DNA from: Gammaproteobacteria bacterium | GTDB lineage: Bacteria > Pseudomonadota > Gammaproteobacteria > Arenicellales > JAJDZL01 | Direction: 5' to 3' | Assembly: GCA_022823625.1 (NCBI GenBank) | Contig: JAJEHQ010000025.1 | Location: 1-64,000 of the forward strand | DNA length: 64,000 bases | Part shown: in pieces, positions 21,137 to 31,039 of the stretch | Position numbering within the stretch: position 1 is the stretch's first letter | Layout of the letters: each line of letters begins with the position of its first letter | The notes under the pieces: model-generated | What the model saw: only the letters and a program-made list of their open reading frames with translations | Told to the model about the DNA's origin: nothing | Databases searched by the model: none | Translations under genes and position numbers: made by a program

Positions 21137-21901
21137 ATGATGGAATCTCACGATAGAAGGGATGCAAAAACTCAATTCGGATTTCGAAAGGTAATTGAGT
21201 CTGAAAAGGATCAGCTGGTAGAACGGGTTTTCAAATCGGTCGCTGAGAACTATGACCTGATGAACGATCTGATGTCATTCGGAGTACATCGGGTCTGGAA
21301 GCGATTGGCTGTTTTACATCTTGGCGTTCGACACAACAGTTCGGTTTTGGATGTCGCCTGTGGCACCGCTGACATAAGCCTCGCAATTGCAAAAAAATTG
21401 GGGCCGAGGGGAAGGCTTGTTCTGACTGATATTAATTCATCAATGCTCAGACTCGGCCGTAATCGAATGCTTGATCACGGTCATCTTGCCCGCTATAGCT
21501 ACGTTCAGTCTGACGCAGAGAATCTGGCCTTTGCCGAGGGCAGTTTTGATCGAGTCATCATTTCATTTGGACTAAGAAATGTCACTCGAATAAATCAGGC
21601 ACTTGAATCGATGTATCAGGTGATGCGACCCGGTAGCCGACTACTGGTGCTTGAGTTTTCCAAGCCGGTAATCCCGCTTCTTGAAAAAATCTATCACGAA
21701 TATTCGTTCAGAGTCATACCCGCAATCGGGCAAATCGTCGCGCGCGATCGGGATAGTTATCAGTACCTGGTTGAGTCAATTCGTCAGCATCCGGACCAGG
21801 ATACTCTGGCTGATATGATGGCACGAGCGGGATTTGAACGCGTTGAGTATTTCAATCTGACGGGTGGCATTGTCGCCATGCACGTGGCTTGGAAACTTTA
21901 A
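21137..21901 (+). CDS. ubiE: Ubiquinone/menaquinone C-methyltransferase UbiE
   Basis: A 254-residue class-I SAM methyltransferase that methylates the quinone ring in ubiquinone (and menaquinone) synthesis. Family marks are VAENYDLMNDLMSFGVHRVWKR, the SAM loop DVACGTADIS, and the SFGLRNVTR block. It heads the block ubiE-ubiJ-ubiB, all needed for aerobic ubiquinone synthesis in gammaproteobacteria. Length matches the family. Confidence 0.95.
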   Translation: MMESHDRRDAKTQFGFRKVIESEKDQLVERVFKSVAENYDLMNDLMSFGVHRVWKRLAVLHLGVRHNSSVLDVACGTADISLAIAKKLGPRGRLVLTDINSSMLRLGRNRMLDHGHLARYSYVQSDAENLAFAEGSFDRVIISFGLRNVTRINQALESMYQVMRPGSRLLVLEFSKPVIPLLEKIYHEYSFRVIPAIGQIVARDRDSYQYLVESIRQHPDQDTLADMMARAGFERVEYFNLTGGIVAMHVAWKL

Positions 21902-21911
21902 GTCTTATCGT

Positions 21912-22544
21912 ATGATCCGCAATCCATATCTCAAACTAGTTGGAGCAACCTTCTCAGAGGCGCTCGCGAAAGCGATTAATCAGGGTGCGAACGCATCTCC
22001 CGCAATTCGTGAAGTACTCGATCAGTTTGAAGGCAAATCCATTCGTTTTGAACTAACTGATTTCAATTACCAATTCGTCCTGAGAATTGAAAGTCAAACT
22101 GTATTGATTGACAGCGAATCCGATATTCCAGAAGATGTTGTCGTACAAACAACATTACCAGTTCTAGTCAAACTATTAGCTCGGGGAAAACTTGATCCAA
22201 CCATTCTCCAAGAAATTAAGATCGTAGGCGATGTCCATCTGATTCAACAGTTCTATCAGATATTCACCAGTCTTGATTTTGATTGGGAAGATGAACTGTC
22301 GAAGCGAATCGGAGACATTCCAGCGCGTCAGGCCGGTAACCTGTTTCGTTGGGGAAAGGTGCAGGCTTCAGAGTTCCGTGAAACGCTTCGGGAACGAACT
22401 CGAGAAGCACTTGTTGATGAACACTATCTAGTGCCAGATCACCGAAGAGTTGAGACATTTCTGAATGATGTCGACAGTTTGCAAGCCGACATCGACCGGC
22501 TTGAAAAACGCGTCGAACGACTCGAGAGACAAACAGCCGAATGA
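21912..22544 (+). CDS. ubiJ: Ubiquinone biosynthesis accessory factor UbiJ
   Basis: A 210-residue SCP2-domain protein. The N-terminal half (about 15-110) is the lipid-binding SCP2 fold, and the C-terminus is a charged coiled coil (DVDSLQADIDRLEKRVERLE). UbiJ works with UbiK to hold hydrophobic intermediates for the Ubi enzyme complex. The ATG at 21912 gives the natural start MIRNPYLKLVGATF; the frame is open further upstream but overlaps ubiE. It overlaps ubiB by four bases (ATGA). Confidence 0.88.
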   Translation: MIRNPYLKLVGATFSEALAKAINQGANASPAIREVLDQFEGKSIRFELTDFNYQFVLRIESQTVLIDSESDIPEDVVVQTTLPVLVKLLARGKLDPTILQEIKIVGDVHLIQQFYQIFTSLDFDWEDELSKRIGDIPARQAGNLFRWGKVQASEFRETLRERTREALVDEHYLVPDHRRVETFLNDVDSLQADIDRLEKRVERLERQTAE

Positions 22545-24169
22545 ACCTTCTCTCCCAGTCTGGACGGTTATTGCAAATTGCCAGGACAGCGCGTCGACAT
22601 GGACTTGATGAGGAACTTGAAACTTATCTGAGATTTCGCATCATTAAATTCGCAGTTAACCTGCTATTTGGCAGACCGAGTTTCGACCCGCAAAAGCTGT
22701 ATGGCACCAGATTGAGGGAAGCTCTTCAGGATCTTGGGCCGATTTTCATCAAATTCGGACAGATGATGTCAATGCGTCCGGATGTATTTCCCGATCATAT
22801 CGTCGAAGAGTTGCGACCGCTACAGGACAGGGTGGAACCATTTCCCAGCGAGGCGGCTCGCAACAGGATCGAAAAAGCAATTGGCAAACAGATCTCGGAG
22901 GTATTCAGCCAGTTCGATAATGTCCCGGTTGCATCCGCATCGGTGGCGCAGGTTCACAATGCAGTTTTAAAATCCGGGGACGAAGTAGTTGTCAAGGTGC
23001 TGCGTCCGGGTATCGAAGTCCAGGTTCGTCGCGATATTCAGGTAATGATGACATTCGCGAGAATCGTTAGAATGATTTTGCCGGGGGCCAAAAATTACAA
23101 CCCCGTCGAAGTAGTGCAAAGTTACGCACAGACAATAACGGACAGCCTTGATCTTACCATTGAGGCTGCAAGTTGTAACCGCTTCCGTGTTCAATACGCC
23201 AATGACGCGTTCCTTAAAGTGCCGCGCGTTTACTGGAACTACAGTCGCTCCTCAGTTATGGTCATGGAACGCGTTGGCGGCATCCCGATTCGCGAAAATG
23301 ATACCCTGAAGGAGGCCGGAATTGACACTGGCAGACTCTCAGAAAATCTGGTCAAGATGTTTTTTACACAGGTGTTTGAGGATGGCTTTTTCCATGGCGA
23401 TCTTCATCCGGGCAATATGTTTGTTTCAGAATCCGGAGTGCTCAATATTGTGGACTTTGGAATTACCGGATCGCTTTCAAATCTCGATCGCAACTACCTC
23501 GTTGAAAACATTACCGCAATTTTGAACCGCGACTACCGAGAAGTAGTCAATGCGCACATTCGCTCAGGTTGGGCGCCACCCGATATTTCCCCTGAGCGTT
23601 TCGAAGTCGCGGTTCGAACGATTTGCGAACCGTTTAATGACCAGCCAGTTGGTGAACTGTCGTTCGGAACGCTGATGGGTCGGTTGTTTCTGATGACAAG
23701 GGAGTTCAACATCGTCATTCAGCCTCAATTGATGCTGTTTCAAAAAACTTACTTGAGCCTAGAGGGTTTGACCCGGATGCTGAATCCGGAACTCAATATT
23801 CCCGATACTGTTCGACCCATTCTGGAAAACTGGGTAAAAAACAGATATACGCTGCGTAACATTGGGAAGAAAATAAAGGACGAGGTCCCTCACTGGATTG
23901 CCGACAGTCCCGACCTGCCAAGACTTATTCATACGGTGCTTACCGATATGCACCATCAGCAGATTCGTGAACGCAGTATCAGGAATACCGGAGCATCTAC
24001 TGGTGCAAATCAGTTGTACCGGAGTCTGTTTTTTCTGGTAATCGGGTTCATTGCACTACTGGCACCATTGATCGAATGGCTGATAAGCGGGTTCAGTCCA
24101 CTCGGAATTCTGCTAATCCTCGTTGGTGCAGTCTGTCTGAGTGAGGCGTGGCCGCGTCGCAACAACTAG
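22541..24169 (+). CDS. ubiB: Ubiquinone biosynthesis regulatory ATPase UbiB
   Basis: A 542-residue ABC1/ADCK/UbiB atypical kinase-like protein. It has the KxGQ motif (FIKFGQMMSMRPD), the Ala-rich loop (PVASASVAQVHNAVLKSG), HGDLHPGN and the VDFGITG metal motif, and two C-terminal hydrophobic segments (about 485-535) that anchor it in the inner membrane. UbiB has ATPase activity supporting ubiquinone synthesis. Its start overlaps the ubiJ stop (ATGA), indicating translational coupling. Only ten bases separate its end from the convergent copper ATPase. Confidence 0.95.
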   Translation: MNLLSQSGRLLQIARTARRHGLDEELETYLRFRIIKFAVNLLFGRPSFDPQKLYGTRLREALQDLGPIFIKFGQMMSMRPDVFPDHIVEELRPLQDRVEPFPSEAARNRIEKAIGKQISEVFSQFDNVPVASASVAQVHNAVLKSGDEVVVKVLRPGIEVQVRRDIQVMMTFARIVRMILPGAKNYNPVEVVQSYAQTITDSLDLTIEAASCNRFRVQYANDAFLKVPRVYWNYSRSSVMVMERVGGIPIRENDTLKEAGIDTGRLSENLVKMFFTQVFEDGFFHGDLHPGNMFVSESGVLNIVDFGITGSLSNLDRNYLVENITAILNRDYREVVNAHIRSGWAPPDISPERFEVAVRTICEPFNDQPVGELSFGTLMGRLFLMTREFNIVIQPQLMLFQKTYLSLEGLTRMLNPELNIPDTVRPILENWVKNRYTLRNIGKKIKDEVPHWIADSPDLPRLIHTVLTDMHHQQIRERSIRNTGASTGANQLYRSLFFLVIGFIALLAPLIEWLISGFSPLGILLILVGAVCLSEAWPRRNN

Positions 24170-24179
24170 CCCACTTCTT

Positions 24180-26513
24180 TTAAGGTCTGAGACTGCGTAA
24201 TCGAAGGGCGTTGCCGATTACCGACACTGAAGACAGGCTCATGGCGGCGGCGGCAAAAATGGGTGACAAAAGAATGCCAAAGGCTGGGTAGAGTACTCCT
24301 GCGGCGATCGGTACACCAACCGCGTTGTAGCAAAACGCAAAAAAAAGATTTTGCTTGACATTGGTCATGGTCGCCCGAGCGATGGAGTGGGCTCGCACAA
24401 TGGCCTTTAGATCTTCACTTAGAATGGTCATGCCGGCGCATTCCATGGCGACATCAGCACCACCACCCATCGCAATTCCCACATCCGCCTGAGCCAGCGC
24501 CGGAGCGTCATTGATCCCATCACCTGCCATTGCGACGAGTTTATCGTTTGTCTGAAGCGATTTGACAAGGTCCAGTTTGTCCAGTGGTGACAGTTCAGAA
24601 TAGAACTCCGTGATACCGCATTTATTGGCGATTGACTTCGCGGCTTCCTGACGATCACCTGTCGCCATGATGACATTCACACCACGCTTCTGCAATTGGC
24701 TGACCGCAGCTGGACTATCGACACGGATGCTTTCTTCCAGTTCTATCGCGGCCGCAATTTCGCTTCCTATGGCGACATAAACAACAGAATTACTAGCCTG
24801 CTGTAAGTTCTCAAACATTGTTGCGGAGTCCAGATCCGGAACGTCTAGTGATTCCATAAACTTTTTGTTTCCAACTGCGACATCCCATTCTTTGACTTGA
24901 GCCTTAACACCTTGGCCAGCTACCGCCTCAAAGTCAATTGCTTCATACACTTTTGCATCTCGCCGCTCCGATTCATCAACGATTGCAACTGCAATCGGGT
25001 GACCACTCAGGCGCGAAACTGCAGCGGCGTACGCCAGTACTTTAGATTCCGAAATGTTTTGACAATGGACTTGAACAACTGACGGTTTTCCTATGGTGAT
25101 TGTTCCTGTCTTGTCAATAATCAACGTGTCAATTTTTGGCAACAACTCAAGAGCCTCAGCTTCCTTGACTAAAACTCCCGACAAAACGGCCTGCCCAACG
25201 CCGACCGTAATCGACATCGGTGTCGCCAAACCAAGTGCGCAGGGACAAGCGATGATCAGGACCGAAACAAATGCAATCAGTGCAAAACTGAAATTTCCGT
25301 CTGGACCCCAAGTCAGCCAGCTAATCAATGCAATGACAGCGACCGACACAACGATTGGCACAAACCAGGCGGCAACGATATCGGCGGTTCTCTGAATGGG
25401 TGCTCGACTAAGCTGAGCATTGCTGACCATACGAATGATTTGTGAGAGAGTTGTGTCAGTCATCACTCTTTCAACTTGCATATCAAACGCCCCGCTGCCG
25501 TTTAGTGTTCCCGCGCTGACCGCGTCACCGACAGCCTTTGTTACCGGCATTGATTCTCCTGTGAGAAGTGATTCATCGACTTCAGATGTGCCATAAACAA
25601 CAACACCATCCAGCGGAATGTTTTCACCCGGGCGAACCCGCAACCGATCACTCGCGAGGACCTGGTCGATATCAACCTCTTCAAGTATTCCCGAACTGGT
25701 AAGTCGCATCGCAGTCTGCGGCATGAGTTTCATCAAAGATCGAATTGCTTTGCCGGTTCTCTCACGCCCCCTTAGTTCGAGTATCTGCCCGATCAGTACC
25801 AAGATAATGATGGCTGCCGATACTTCAAAGTAAACGCCCGCATCGGTTACGACGTTGCCAAAGACGATATCAAACCAGCCAGGAAACAGCACAAGTGCCA
25901 AACTGTAGAAATATGCTGTGCTAGTACCGAGTGCAATAAGAGTGAACATATTCAATGCGCGGTTCCTGACAGACGACCAACCACGCTGAAGAAACGGCCA
26001 ACCGCACCACAGAAATACTGGAGACGCGAGCAGCAGTTGGAGCCAATTGGAAGTTCGCTCTTCCATGAACTGGTGAAGTGGAATTCCTAGATGCGGTGCC
26101 ATCGCCAGAAGCAGCACTGGCAGGCCAAATACCAAACCGACTCGAAAACGTCTCGTGAAGTCAATCAGCTCATGATTTGGTTCATCGGCTGCGAGCAGCG
26201 GATCCATTGGCTGTAGTGCCATTCCGCAACTTGGACACTCACCAGGTCCTTCCTGAACAATTTCCGGATGCATAGGGCAGGTAAATTTCGTGCCAGACGG
26301 AGCGGATTCGTAGCTGTCTGCTTCGTTAAACTCAGGATTCAGATACTTTTCGGGATCTTTCTGGAATTTTTCGAGGCAACCGCGGCAACAAAACCAATAG
26401 GTTGTGCTGTCGTACATAAAATGATGCTCTGATTTTTCCGGGTCCACTCGCATGCCGCATACGGGGTCCTGAATCGGAGATACAGAATGTGGATCAGCTG
26501 CCGGTTGTTCCAT
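24180..26513 (-). CDS. copA: Copper-translocating P-type ATPase (YHS- and HMBD-type)
   Basis: A P1B-type ATPase of 777 residues from the ATG at 26513. The N-terminus has a YHS-like domain ([13 protein letters not shown] and [18 protein letters not shown]), then a heavy-metal-binding domain (TCPMHPEI and CPSCGM); the usual GMxCxxC HMA domain is absent. The membrane metal site is Cys423-Pro-Cys425 ([10 protein letters not shown]) and the phosphorylated Asp467 is in [15 protein letters not shown] follows. CPC is typical of Cu+/Ag+ exporters. The open frame continues to 26567, but MEQPAADPH gives the plausible start. No CueR- or CsoR-like gene is adjacent. Confidence 0.92.
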   Translation of the reverse strand: MEQPAADPHSVSPIQDPVCGMRVDPEKSEHHFMYDSTTYWFCCRGCLEKFQKDPEKYLNPEFNEADSYESAPSGTKFTCPMHPEIVQEGPGECPSCGMALQPMDPLLAADEPNHELIDFTRRFRVGLVFGLPVLLLAMAPHLGIPLHQFMEERTSNWLQLLLASPVFLWCGWPFLQRGWSSVRNRALNMFTLIALGTSTAYFYSLALVLFPGWFDIVFGNVVTDAGVYFEVSAAIIILVLIGQILELRGRERTGKAIRSLMKLMPQTAMRLTSSGILEEVDIDQVLASDRLRVRPGENIPLDGVVVYGTSEVDESLLTGESMPVTKAVGDAVSAGTLNGSGAFDMQVERVMTDTTLSQIIRMVSNAQLSRAPIQRTADIVAAWFVPIVVSVAVIALISWLTWGPDGNFSFALIAFVSVLIIACPCALGLATPMSITVGVGQAVLSGVLVKEAEALELLPKIDTLIIDKTGTITIGKPSVVQVHCQNISESKVLAYAAAVSRLSGHPIAVAIVDESERRDAKVYEAIDFEAVAGQGVKAQVKEWDVAVGNKKFMESLDVPDLDSATMFENLQQASNSVVYVAIGSEIAAAIELEESIRVDSPAAVSQLQKRGVNVIMATGDRQEAAKSIANKCGITEFYSELSPLDKLDLVKSLQTNDKLVAMAGDGINDAPALAQADVGIAMGGGADVAMECAGMTILSEDLKAIVRAHSIARATMTNVKQNLFFAFCYNAVGVPIAAGVLYPAFGILLSPIFAAAAMSLSSVSVIGNALRLRSLRP

Positions 26514-26946
26514 TTGTACTGAAGTGAATGAACTGATTAAGCAATATGTGCGATGTGTAGATATCAAATTTCAAGCATTCGATTACGCTTCCATCAATCG
26601 AGACAGAAATTTCGTGCCATTTGTGGGAGGGTAAACTGTTATTTGAGTCGCTTAAATCGATTTTAGTGTAATTTGTAATGATTGATTGCTGAGTCCACCA
26701 TTCGAAATGCAACGCCAGAAACTAATGAGTTATCTTCTTCGGACTCCCTAAAGTCTTTGTTGCCGTTGAAATCCCACTCCTGATCGGTGACAGAGTAATG
26801 AGATTTTTTAATGGTGTTAAAATTTATTTTCCCACTGGCTCGATTCACTGATCCGTATCGATAAACTGTCTTTCAGCCAGTCAACTTTTGGCAATGTGGG
26901 TTACATGAATGCAATTCCATTACTATTCAAATAAAGAGGATTTTTT
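26514..26946. other. AT-rich divergent region between copA and potD
   Basis: No credible gene. Promoters for both divergent genes should lie here. A ribosome-binding site (AAGAGGA, 26935-26941) precedes potD. Confidence 0.5.
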
Positions 26947-28026
26947 ATGAAATACAAAGCTACCATGATTAGCGTGGTTGCAGTGCTGGTATTCAGTGTT
27001 GCATCAATTGCCCAAGCGGAAACAACGCTTCGGTTACTCACGTGGGGTTCCTATGCGCCGGATGAGTTAATTCAAAAGTTTGAAGCGGAGTATCCCGACA
27101 TCACCGTTGAAGTGACTTTCTCAAACAACGAGGAAATGATCGCCAAGCTGCGCGCCACCGGCGGTGCTGGATTTGACCTTGCTCAACCCAGCCACGATAG
27201 AGTTCACGCAGCACAATTGGAATACGACATTTACAAACCAATGGATCTGTCACAGATTGATACATCAGTGATGTCAGAGGTCCATCTGGAAGGTGTGAAA
27301 GCAAATACCACGATTGATGGTGAAGTTTACTCAGTTCCACACCAGTGGGGAACTTCTGGCCTGATGGCGGACAAGTCGAAAGCACCAGATTTCAAACATT
27401 GGTCTGATCTTTGCGATCCCATGTACAAAGGCAAGACTTCGATGCGGTTGAAGCGCACAATTCTGCTTGGAACAGCGTTTTCAATGGGCTATGATCCATT
27501 CGCCGCGTACGCGGACCTAGATGAGTACCAGAAAATTCTCGACGAAGTTGTCGAAGTGCTGATTGCGTGTAAAGAGAATGTGAAGGCCTATTGGAAAGGC
27601 GGTGACGATCTGGCAGCGTTGATGCTGTCGGGTGAAATTGTTGCTTCCGAAACCTGGGATTCAACTGCCTACAGAATTTACGGTGAAAATCCGAACATCG
27701 TATTTGTACCACCGTCAACTGGTGCATTGACCTGGATTGACACGTTTACCCTGCCTCGCAAAGGTAAAGCTGATGATGCAGCCTACAAGTGGATCAATTT
27801 TGTCCTGAGGGCAGAAAATGTAACCATCATGTCAGGTAGTTCCGGTGCGATTGCAGCGGTAAACGGTGGCCAGGATCTGCTACCACCGGACAAAAAAGCT
27901 GCAGTTAATGCCGCTTTTACACCGGAAGATATCGCTAACCTGAAATTCTTCGCCAACATTCCTCCAGGTATCGAAGACATGGAAGGAAAGGCTTTGGAAA
28001 AAATCAAGGCAGCAACCGGCGGTTAA
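26947..28026 (+). CDS. potD: Polyamine-type ABC transporter substrate-binding protein
   Basis: A 359-residue periplasmic binding protein of the PotD/PotF class. A signal peptide (hydrophobic core VAVLVFSVAS) is cleaved after AQA near residue 24. The mature start ETTLRLLTWGSYAPDELIQKFE is typical of spermidine/putrescine binders, as are the later DLAQPSHDRV and GEIVASETWDS segments. It heads potD-A-B-C in one strand. Related systems import opines, taurine-like or other cationic solutes, so polyamine specificity is likely but unproven. Confidence 0.85.
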   Translation: MKYKATMISVVAVLVFSVASIAQAETTLRLLTWGSYAPDELIQKFEAEYPDITVEVTFSNNEEMIAKLRATGGAGFDLAQPSHDRVHAAQLEYDIYKPMDLSQIDTSVMSEVHLEGVKANTTIDGEVYSVPHQWGTSGLMADKSKAPDFKHWSDLCDPMYKGKTSMRLKRTILLGTAFSMGYDPFAAYADLDEYQKILDEVVEVLIACKENVKAYWKGGDDLAALMLSGEIVASETWDSTAYRIYGENPNIVFVPPSTGALTWIDTFTLPRKGKADDAAYKWINFVLRAENVTIMSGSSGAIAAVNGGQDLLPPDKKAAVNAAFTPEDIANLKFFANIPPGIEDMEGKALEKIKAATGG

Positions 28027-28047
28027 TCAAAATCATAACCAAACTGT

Positions 28048-28091
28048 AGACGCGTTGTACGTGAGAGAATAAATTCCTGTGCAACGCGTCT
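28048..28091 (+). terminator. Intercistronic hairpin between potD and potA
   Basis: AGACGCGTTGTAC (28048-28060) pairs with GTGCAACGCGTCT (28079-28091): 13 bp with one G-U pair and an 18-base loop. No T-run follows. Such hairpins after a binding-protein gene often stabilise its mRNA or partly terminate, giving more binding protein than membrane subunits. Confidence 0.6.
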
Positions 28092-28124
28092 CAGATTTCT
28101 TTCTCAAAGTCGGGCCACAGCAGC

Positions 28125-29237
28125 ATGCCTGATTCAACAGCCATTGATCTGGAATGTATCAACATTTCAAAGACTTTCGGTGATGTTCTTGCTGTAGACA
28201 ACGTCTCGTTTGATATACCCAGCGGGAGTTTTTTCTCGATACTTGGGCCCTCCGGCTGCGGCAAAACCACTCTCATTCGAATGATCGCAGGCTTTGAACA
28301 GCCTGACTCAGGAGAAATCCGCATCAAGGGTGCATCCGTGCTCAATACCGCACCCAACAAGCGAAACGTCAAAATGGTCTTTCAGCATCTGGCGCTGTTT
28401 CCAATGATGAATGTCTACGAAAACATTGCCTATGGTCTTCGATGCCGCGGGGTTGCAAAACAGGAGATCGACGAACGGGTTAACAACGTACTGGACCGTA
28501 TTGCTCTGCCAGATGTCGGAGAGCGCGAGATCCACCAGTTATCCGGGGGCCAAAAACAGCGCATCGCCGTAGCAAGATGCATGGTTCTGGACCCGGACGT
28601 TCTTTTACTGGACGAACCACTTGGCGCACTCGACCTGAAGTTGCGAGAGGCAATGAAAATTGAACTTAAACTGCTTCAGCACCAGTTCGATACGACGTTC
28701 ATCTATATCACACACGATCAATCCGAAGCACTGGTGATGTCGGATCAGGTAGCCATTATGAATCAGGGAAGATTTGAACAGGTCGGTACGCCGCAGGAGC
28801 TTTATCACAATCCGCAATCAGCGTTTGTTGCAGGATTTGTCGGCGACAGCAATCGCTGGTCTGGAACTACAGTTGAATCTGCCGGAGAAGCGCTGAAAGT
28901 TAAAACAGATGATGGCCTTGAACTGCTGGCCATGCCGAGTGATTCCGGTAGTACAGATCGCTCTCAGAAGGTCAGCATATTTATTCGACCTGAATTCATT
29001 CAGGTCGAGCGCACCCGTGATGAATCAGAACACACTCAACCCGGACAGAACAGACTAACGGGCGTCGTCGACAGCCTGTTGTTTAACGGTGCGAACAGCC
29101 GAGCGCTGGTACGTAGTCCCACCGATCAGCTGATTGAGGCTGACATTGTTCTCACTGGTGGATTCGAAGACCTTAAGCCGGGTGAAGATGTACAGCTAAT
29201 CTGGTCTTGTGAGCAGACCATGTGCTTTAGCGTCTGA
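28125..29237 (+). CDS. potA: Polyamine-type ABC transporter ATP-binding protein
   Basis: A 370-residue ABC ATPase. Walker A is GPSGCGKTT, the signature is LSGGQKQRIAVARCM and Walker B is VLLLDEPLGALDL, followed by the H-loop THDQSEAL. The C-terminal third is a TOBE domain, as in PotA and other CUT1-like ATPases. It follows potD after a hairpin and sits 12 bp before the first permease gene. Confidence 0.9.
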   Translation: MPDSTAIDLECINISKTFGDVLAVDNVSFDIPSGSFFSILGPSGCGKTTLIRMIAGFEQPDSGEIRIKGASVLNTAPNKRNVKMVFQHLALFPMMNVYENIAYGLRCRGVAKQEIDERVNNVLDRIALPDVGEREIHQLSGGQKQRIAVARCMVLDPDVLLLDEPLGALDLKLREAMKIELKLLQHQFDTTFIYITHDQSEALVMSDQVAIMNQGRFEQVGTPQELYHNPQSAFVAGFVGDSNRWSGTTVESAGEALKVKTDDGLELLAMPSDSGSTDRSQKVSIFIRPEFIQVERTRDESEHTQPGQNRLTGVVDSLLFNGANSRALVRSPTDQLIEADIVLTGGFEDLKPGEDVQLIWSCEQTMCFSV

Positions 29238-29249
29238 CGAGCCTCGCCA

Positions 29250-30116
29250 ATGCAAAAGGACATCAAGCGCCTGTCGCTGATCCTGTTATTTGCCCCTTTT
29301 GCACTGTGGATCACCCTGCTGATCTTGCTGCCCCATATCGGTATGGTCGTTTTGTCGCTGCGAGAGAAGGTAGCACCGCGGGTTTATGAGTATGGATTCG
29401 CGAACTACATTGAGTTTTTCAACGAACCCATTTACTGGAATACACTGATTCGAACGGGTTCGATGTCCCTACTGGTGACTGTTCTTGCTCTGATCATCGG
29501 TTTTCCAATTGCTTACTACATCGCCAAAATTGCCGGGCCGAGACTGCGCGGTGCCTTGTTTCTGTTGTGCCTGATTCCACTTTGGGTGAGCGATCTCATT
29601 CGAGCATTTGGCTGGATTCTGCTGCTGAGGGAAACTGGCGTCATTTCCAGCTTTCTACAGTGGTTGGGGATTCTCAGTGGTCCGATTGAAATGCTATACA
29701 ACGATGTTGCGGTCATCATCGGACTCGTCTATACAGTAATTCTGTTCATGATCGTCCCTCTGGCGTCAACCCTGGATGGTATGGATAACTCAATGATTGA
29801 AGCGGGGTACAACCTCGGCGGGCGCGGAATTACCGTACTGCGACGCATCATTATTCCGTACGCCATGCCGGGTATTGCATCCGGCTGTATCATCGTTTTC
29901 ATGCTGACTGCGGGCAGTTACCTGACTCCGATTTTGCTTGGCGGTAAGAATTCGAGTTGGTTTACTGAGCAGATTTATGATCAGTTCATCACTCGCTACA
30001 ATTGGGAATCCGGTGCTGCGTTTGGCATGCTCCTACTCGCTTTTACCTCAATCGTTGTATGGCTCGGCCTCAAACTCACTGGCCAGACTCTGGCCAATAC
30101 TGTCACCAAAACGTAG
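29250..30116 (+). CDS. potB: Polyamine-type ABC transporter permease (PotB-like)
   Basis: A 288-residue inner-membrane permease with six predicted helices. The EAA loop is EAGYNLGGRGITVLRRIIIPYAMPG, which docks the ATPase. The N-terminus begins with a charged MQKDIKRLS then a helix. It is the first of two permeases that together form the channel. Confidence 0.87.
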   Translation: MQKDIKRLSLILLFAPFALWITLLILLPHIGMVVLSLREKVAPRVYEYGFANYIEFFNEPIYWNTLIRTGSMSLLVTVLALIIGFPIAYYIAKIAGPRLRGALFLLCLIPLWVSDLIRAFGWILLLRETGVISSFLQWLGILSGPIEMLYNDVAVIIGLVYTVILFMIVPLASTLDGMDNSMIEAGYNLGGRGITVLRRIIIPYAMPGIASGCIIVFMLTAGSYLTPILLGGKNSSWFTEQIYDQFITRYNWESGAAFGMLLLAFTSIVVWLGLKLTGQTLANTVTKT

Positions 30117-30122
30117 TTGTCG

Positions 30123-30989
30123 ATGCTTATCCAAGGAAACAAAAACGACAAAATGCTATGGGGGTATCGAGCCTATGTCGCGGCGTTTTTCATTTTTCTG
30201 GCAGCGCCACTGCTGTCAGCGGCAACTTTCGCATTCAATGATTCGCTTTTCCCGGCATTACCCTGGCAAGGGTTTACGCTGAACTGGTTTTTCGGTGATA
30301 CAGAACCCAAGCTTGGTATGTTTTATGATCGGCGGTTGTTAAGTGGGCTCTATTATTCGTTCATTATTGCGGTCATGGTTTCACTGCTGACCGTCTTTAT
30401 CGGTACCTGTAACGCATTTCTATTTGTCCGAAAGGATTTTCCGGGAAAGAACTTTTTCTACATTCTGATGATCGTTCCACTGGTTATCCCCGGTGTCATT
30501 CTCGGCATCTCAATTCTAGTGCTGGCGAGTTCTGCCGCCAACGGGCTGGAAAATCAGTTCAATTTTGAGCTAGAACTTTTAAGGCCGGGCATTTTTCTTG
30601 TGATCCTTGGCCAGATATCGTTCACCGCAACAATCACCTCACTCGTGATTGCTGCAAAACTCAAAAAGTTCGACATTACGATGGAGGAGGCAGCACTTAA
30701 CCTTGGCGCAAGTACGAATCGGGTACTGTGGACCGTGACTCTACCGTTTCTTCGCTCAGCGATGATTGCTGCAGGTATCGTTGCTTTTCTGGTTTCGTTC
30801 GAAAACTTCAACACTACCCTGTTTCTGGTCGGCTCTGAATCACCACTTACTATCACCATGTTTGATCGGGTTCATAAAGTGGGCTCGACTCCAGTGTTGA
30901 ATGCAGTGTCGTTCTTCCTTATGATCGGTTCTGGACTACTGGCGCTATTATCGATTTTTGTCCAAAGAGACAAGTCAGCTCGAAATTAA
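30123..30989 (+). CDS. potC: Polyamine-type ABC transporter permease (PotC-like)
   Basis: A 288-residue permease with six helices; its EAA loop is EEAALNLGASTNRVLWTVTLPFLR. I start it at the ATG at 30123, six bases after the potB stop; a TTG at 30117 is the only in-frame alternative. It ends the pot operon and is convergent with the TauE-like gene. Confidence 0.86.
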   Translation: MLIQGNKNDKMLWGYRAYVAAFFIFLAAPLLSAATFAFNDSLFPALPWQGFTLNWFFGDTEPKLGMFYDRRLLSGLYYSFIIAVMVSLLTVFIGTCNAFLFVRKDFPGKNFFYILMIVPLVIPGVILGISILVLASSAANGLENQFNFELELLRPGIFLVILGQISFTATITSLVIAAKLKKFDITMEEAALNLGASTNRVLWTVTLPFLRSAMIAAGIVAFLVSFENFNTTLFLVGSESPLTITMFDRVHKVGSTPVLNAVSFFLMIGSGLLALLSIFVQRDKSARN

Positions 30990-31039
30990 TCAGAAATCTC
31001 AGCAGTTCGCTGGATACGAACCGTTTAGTGCAGAACGAA

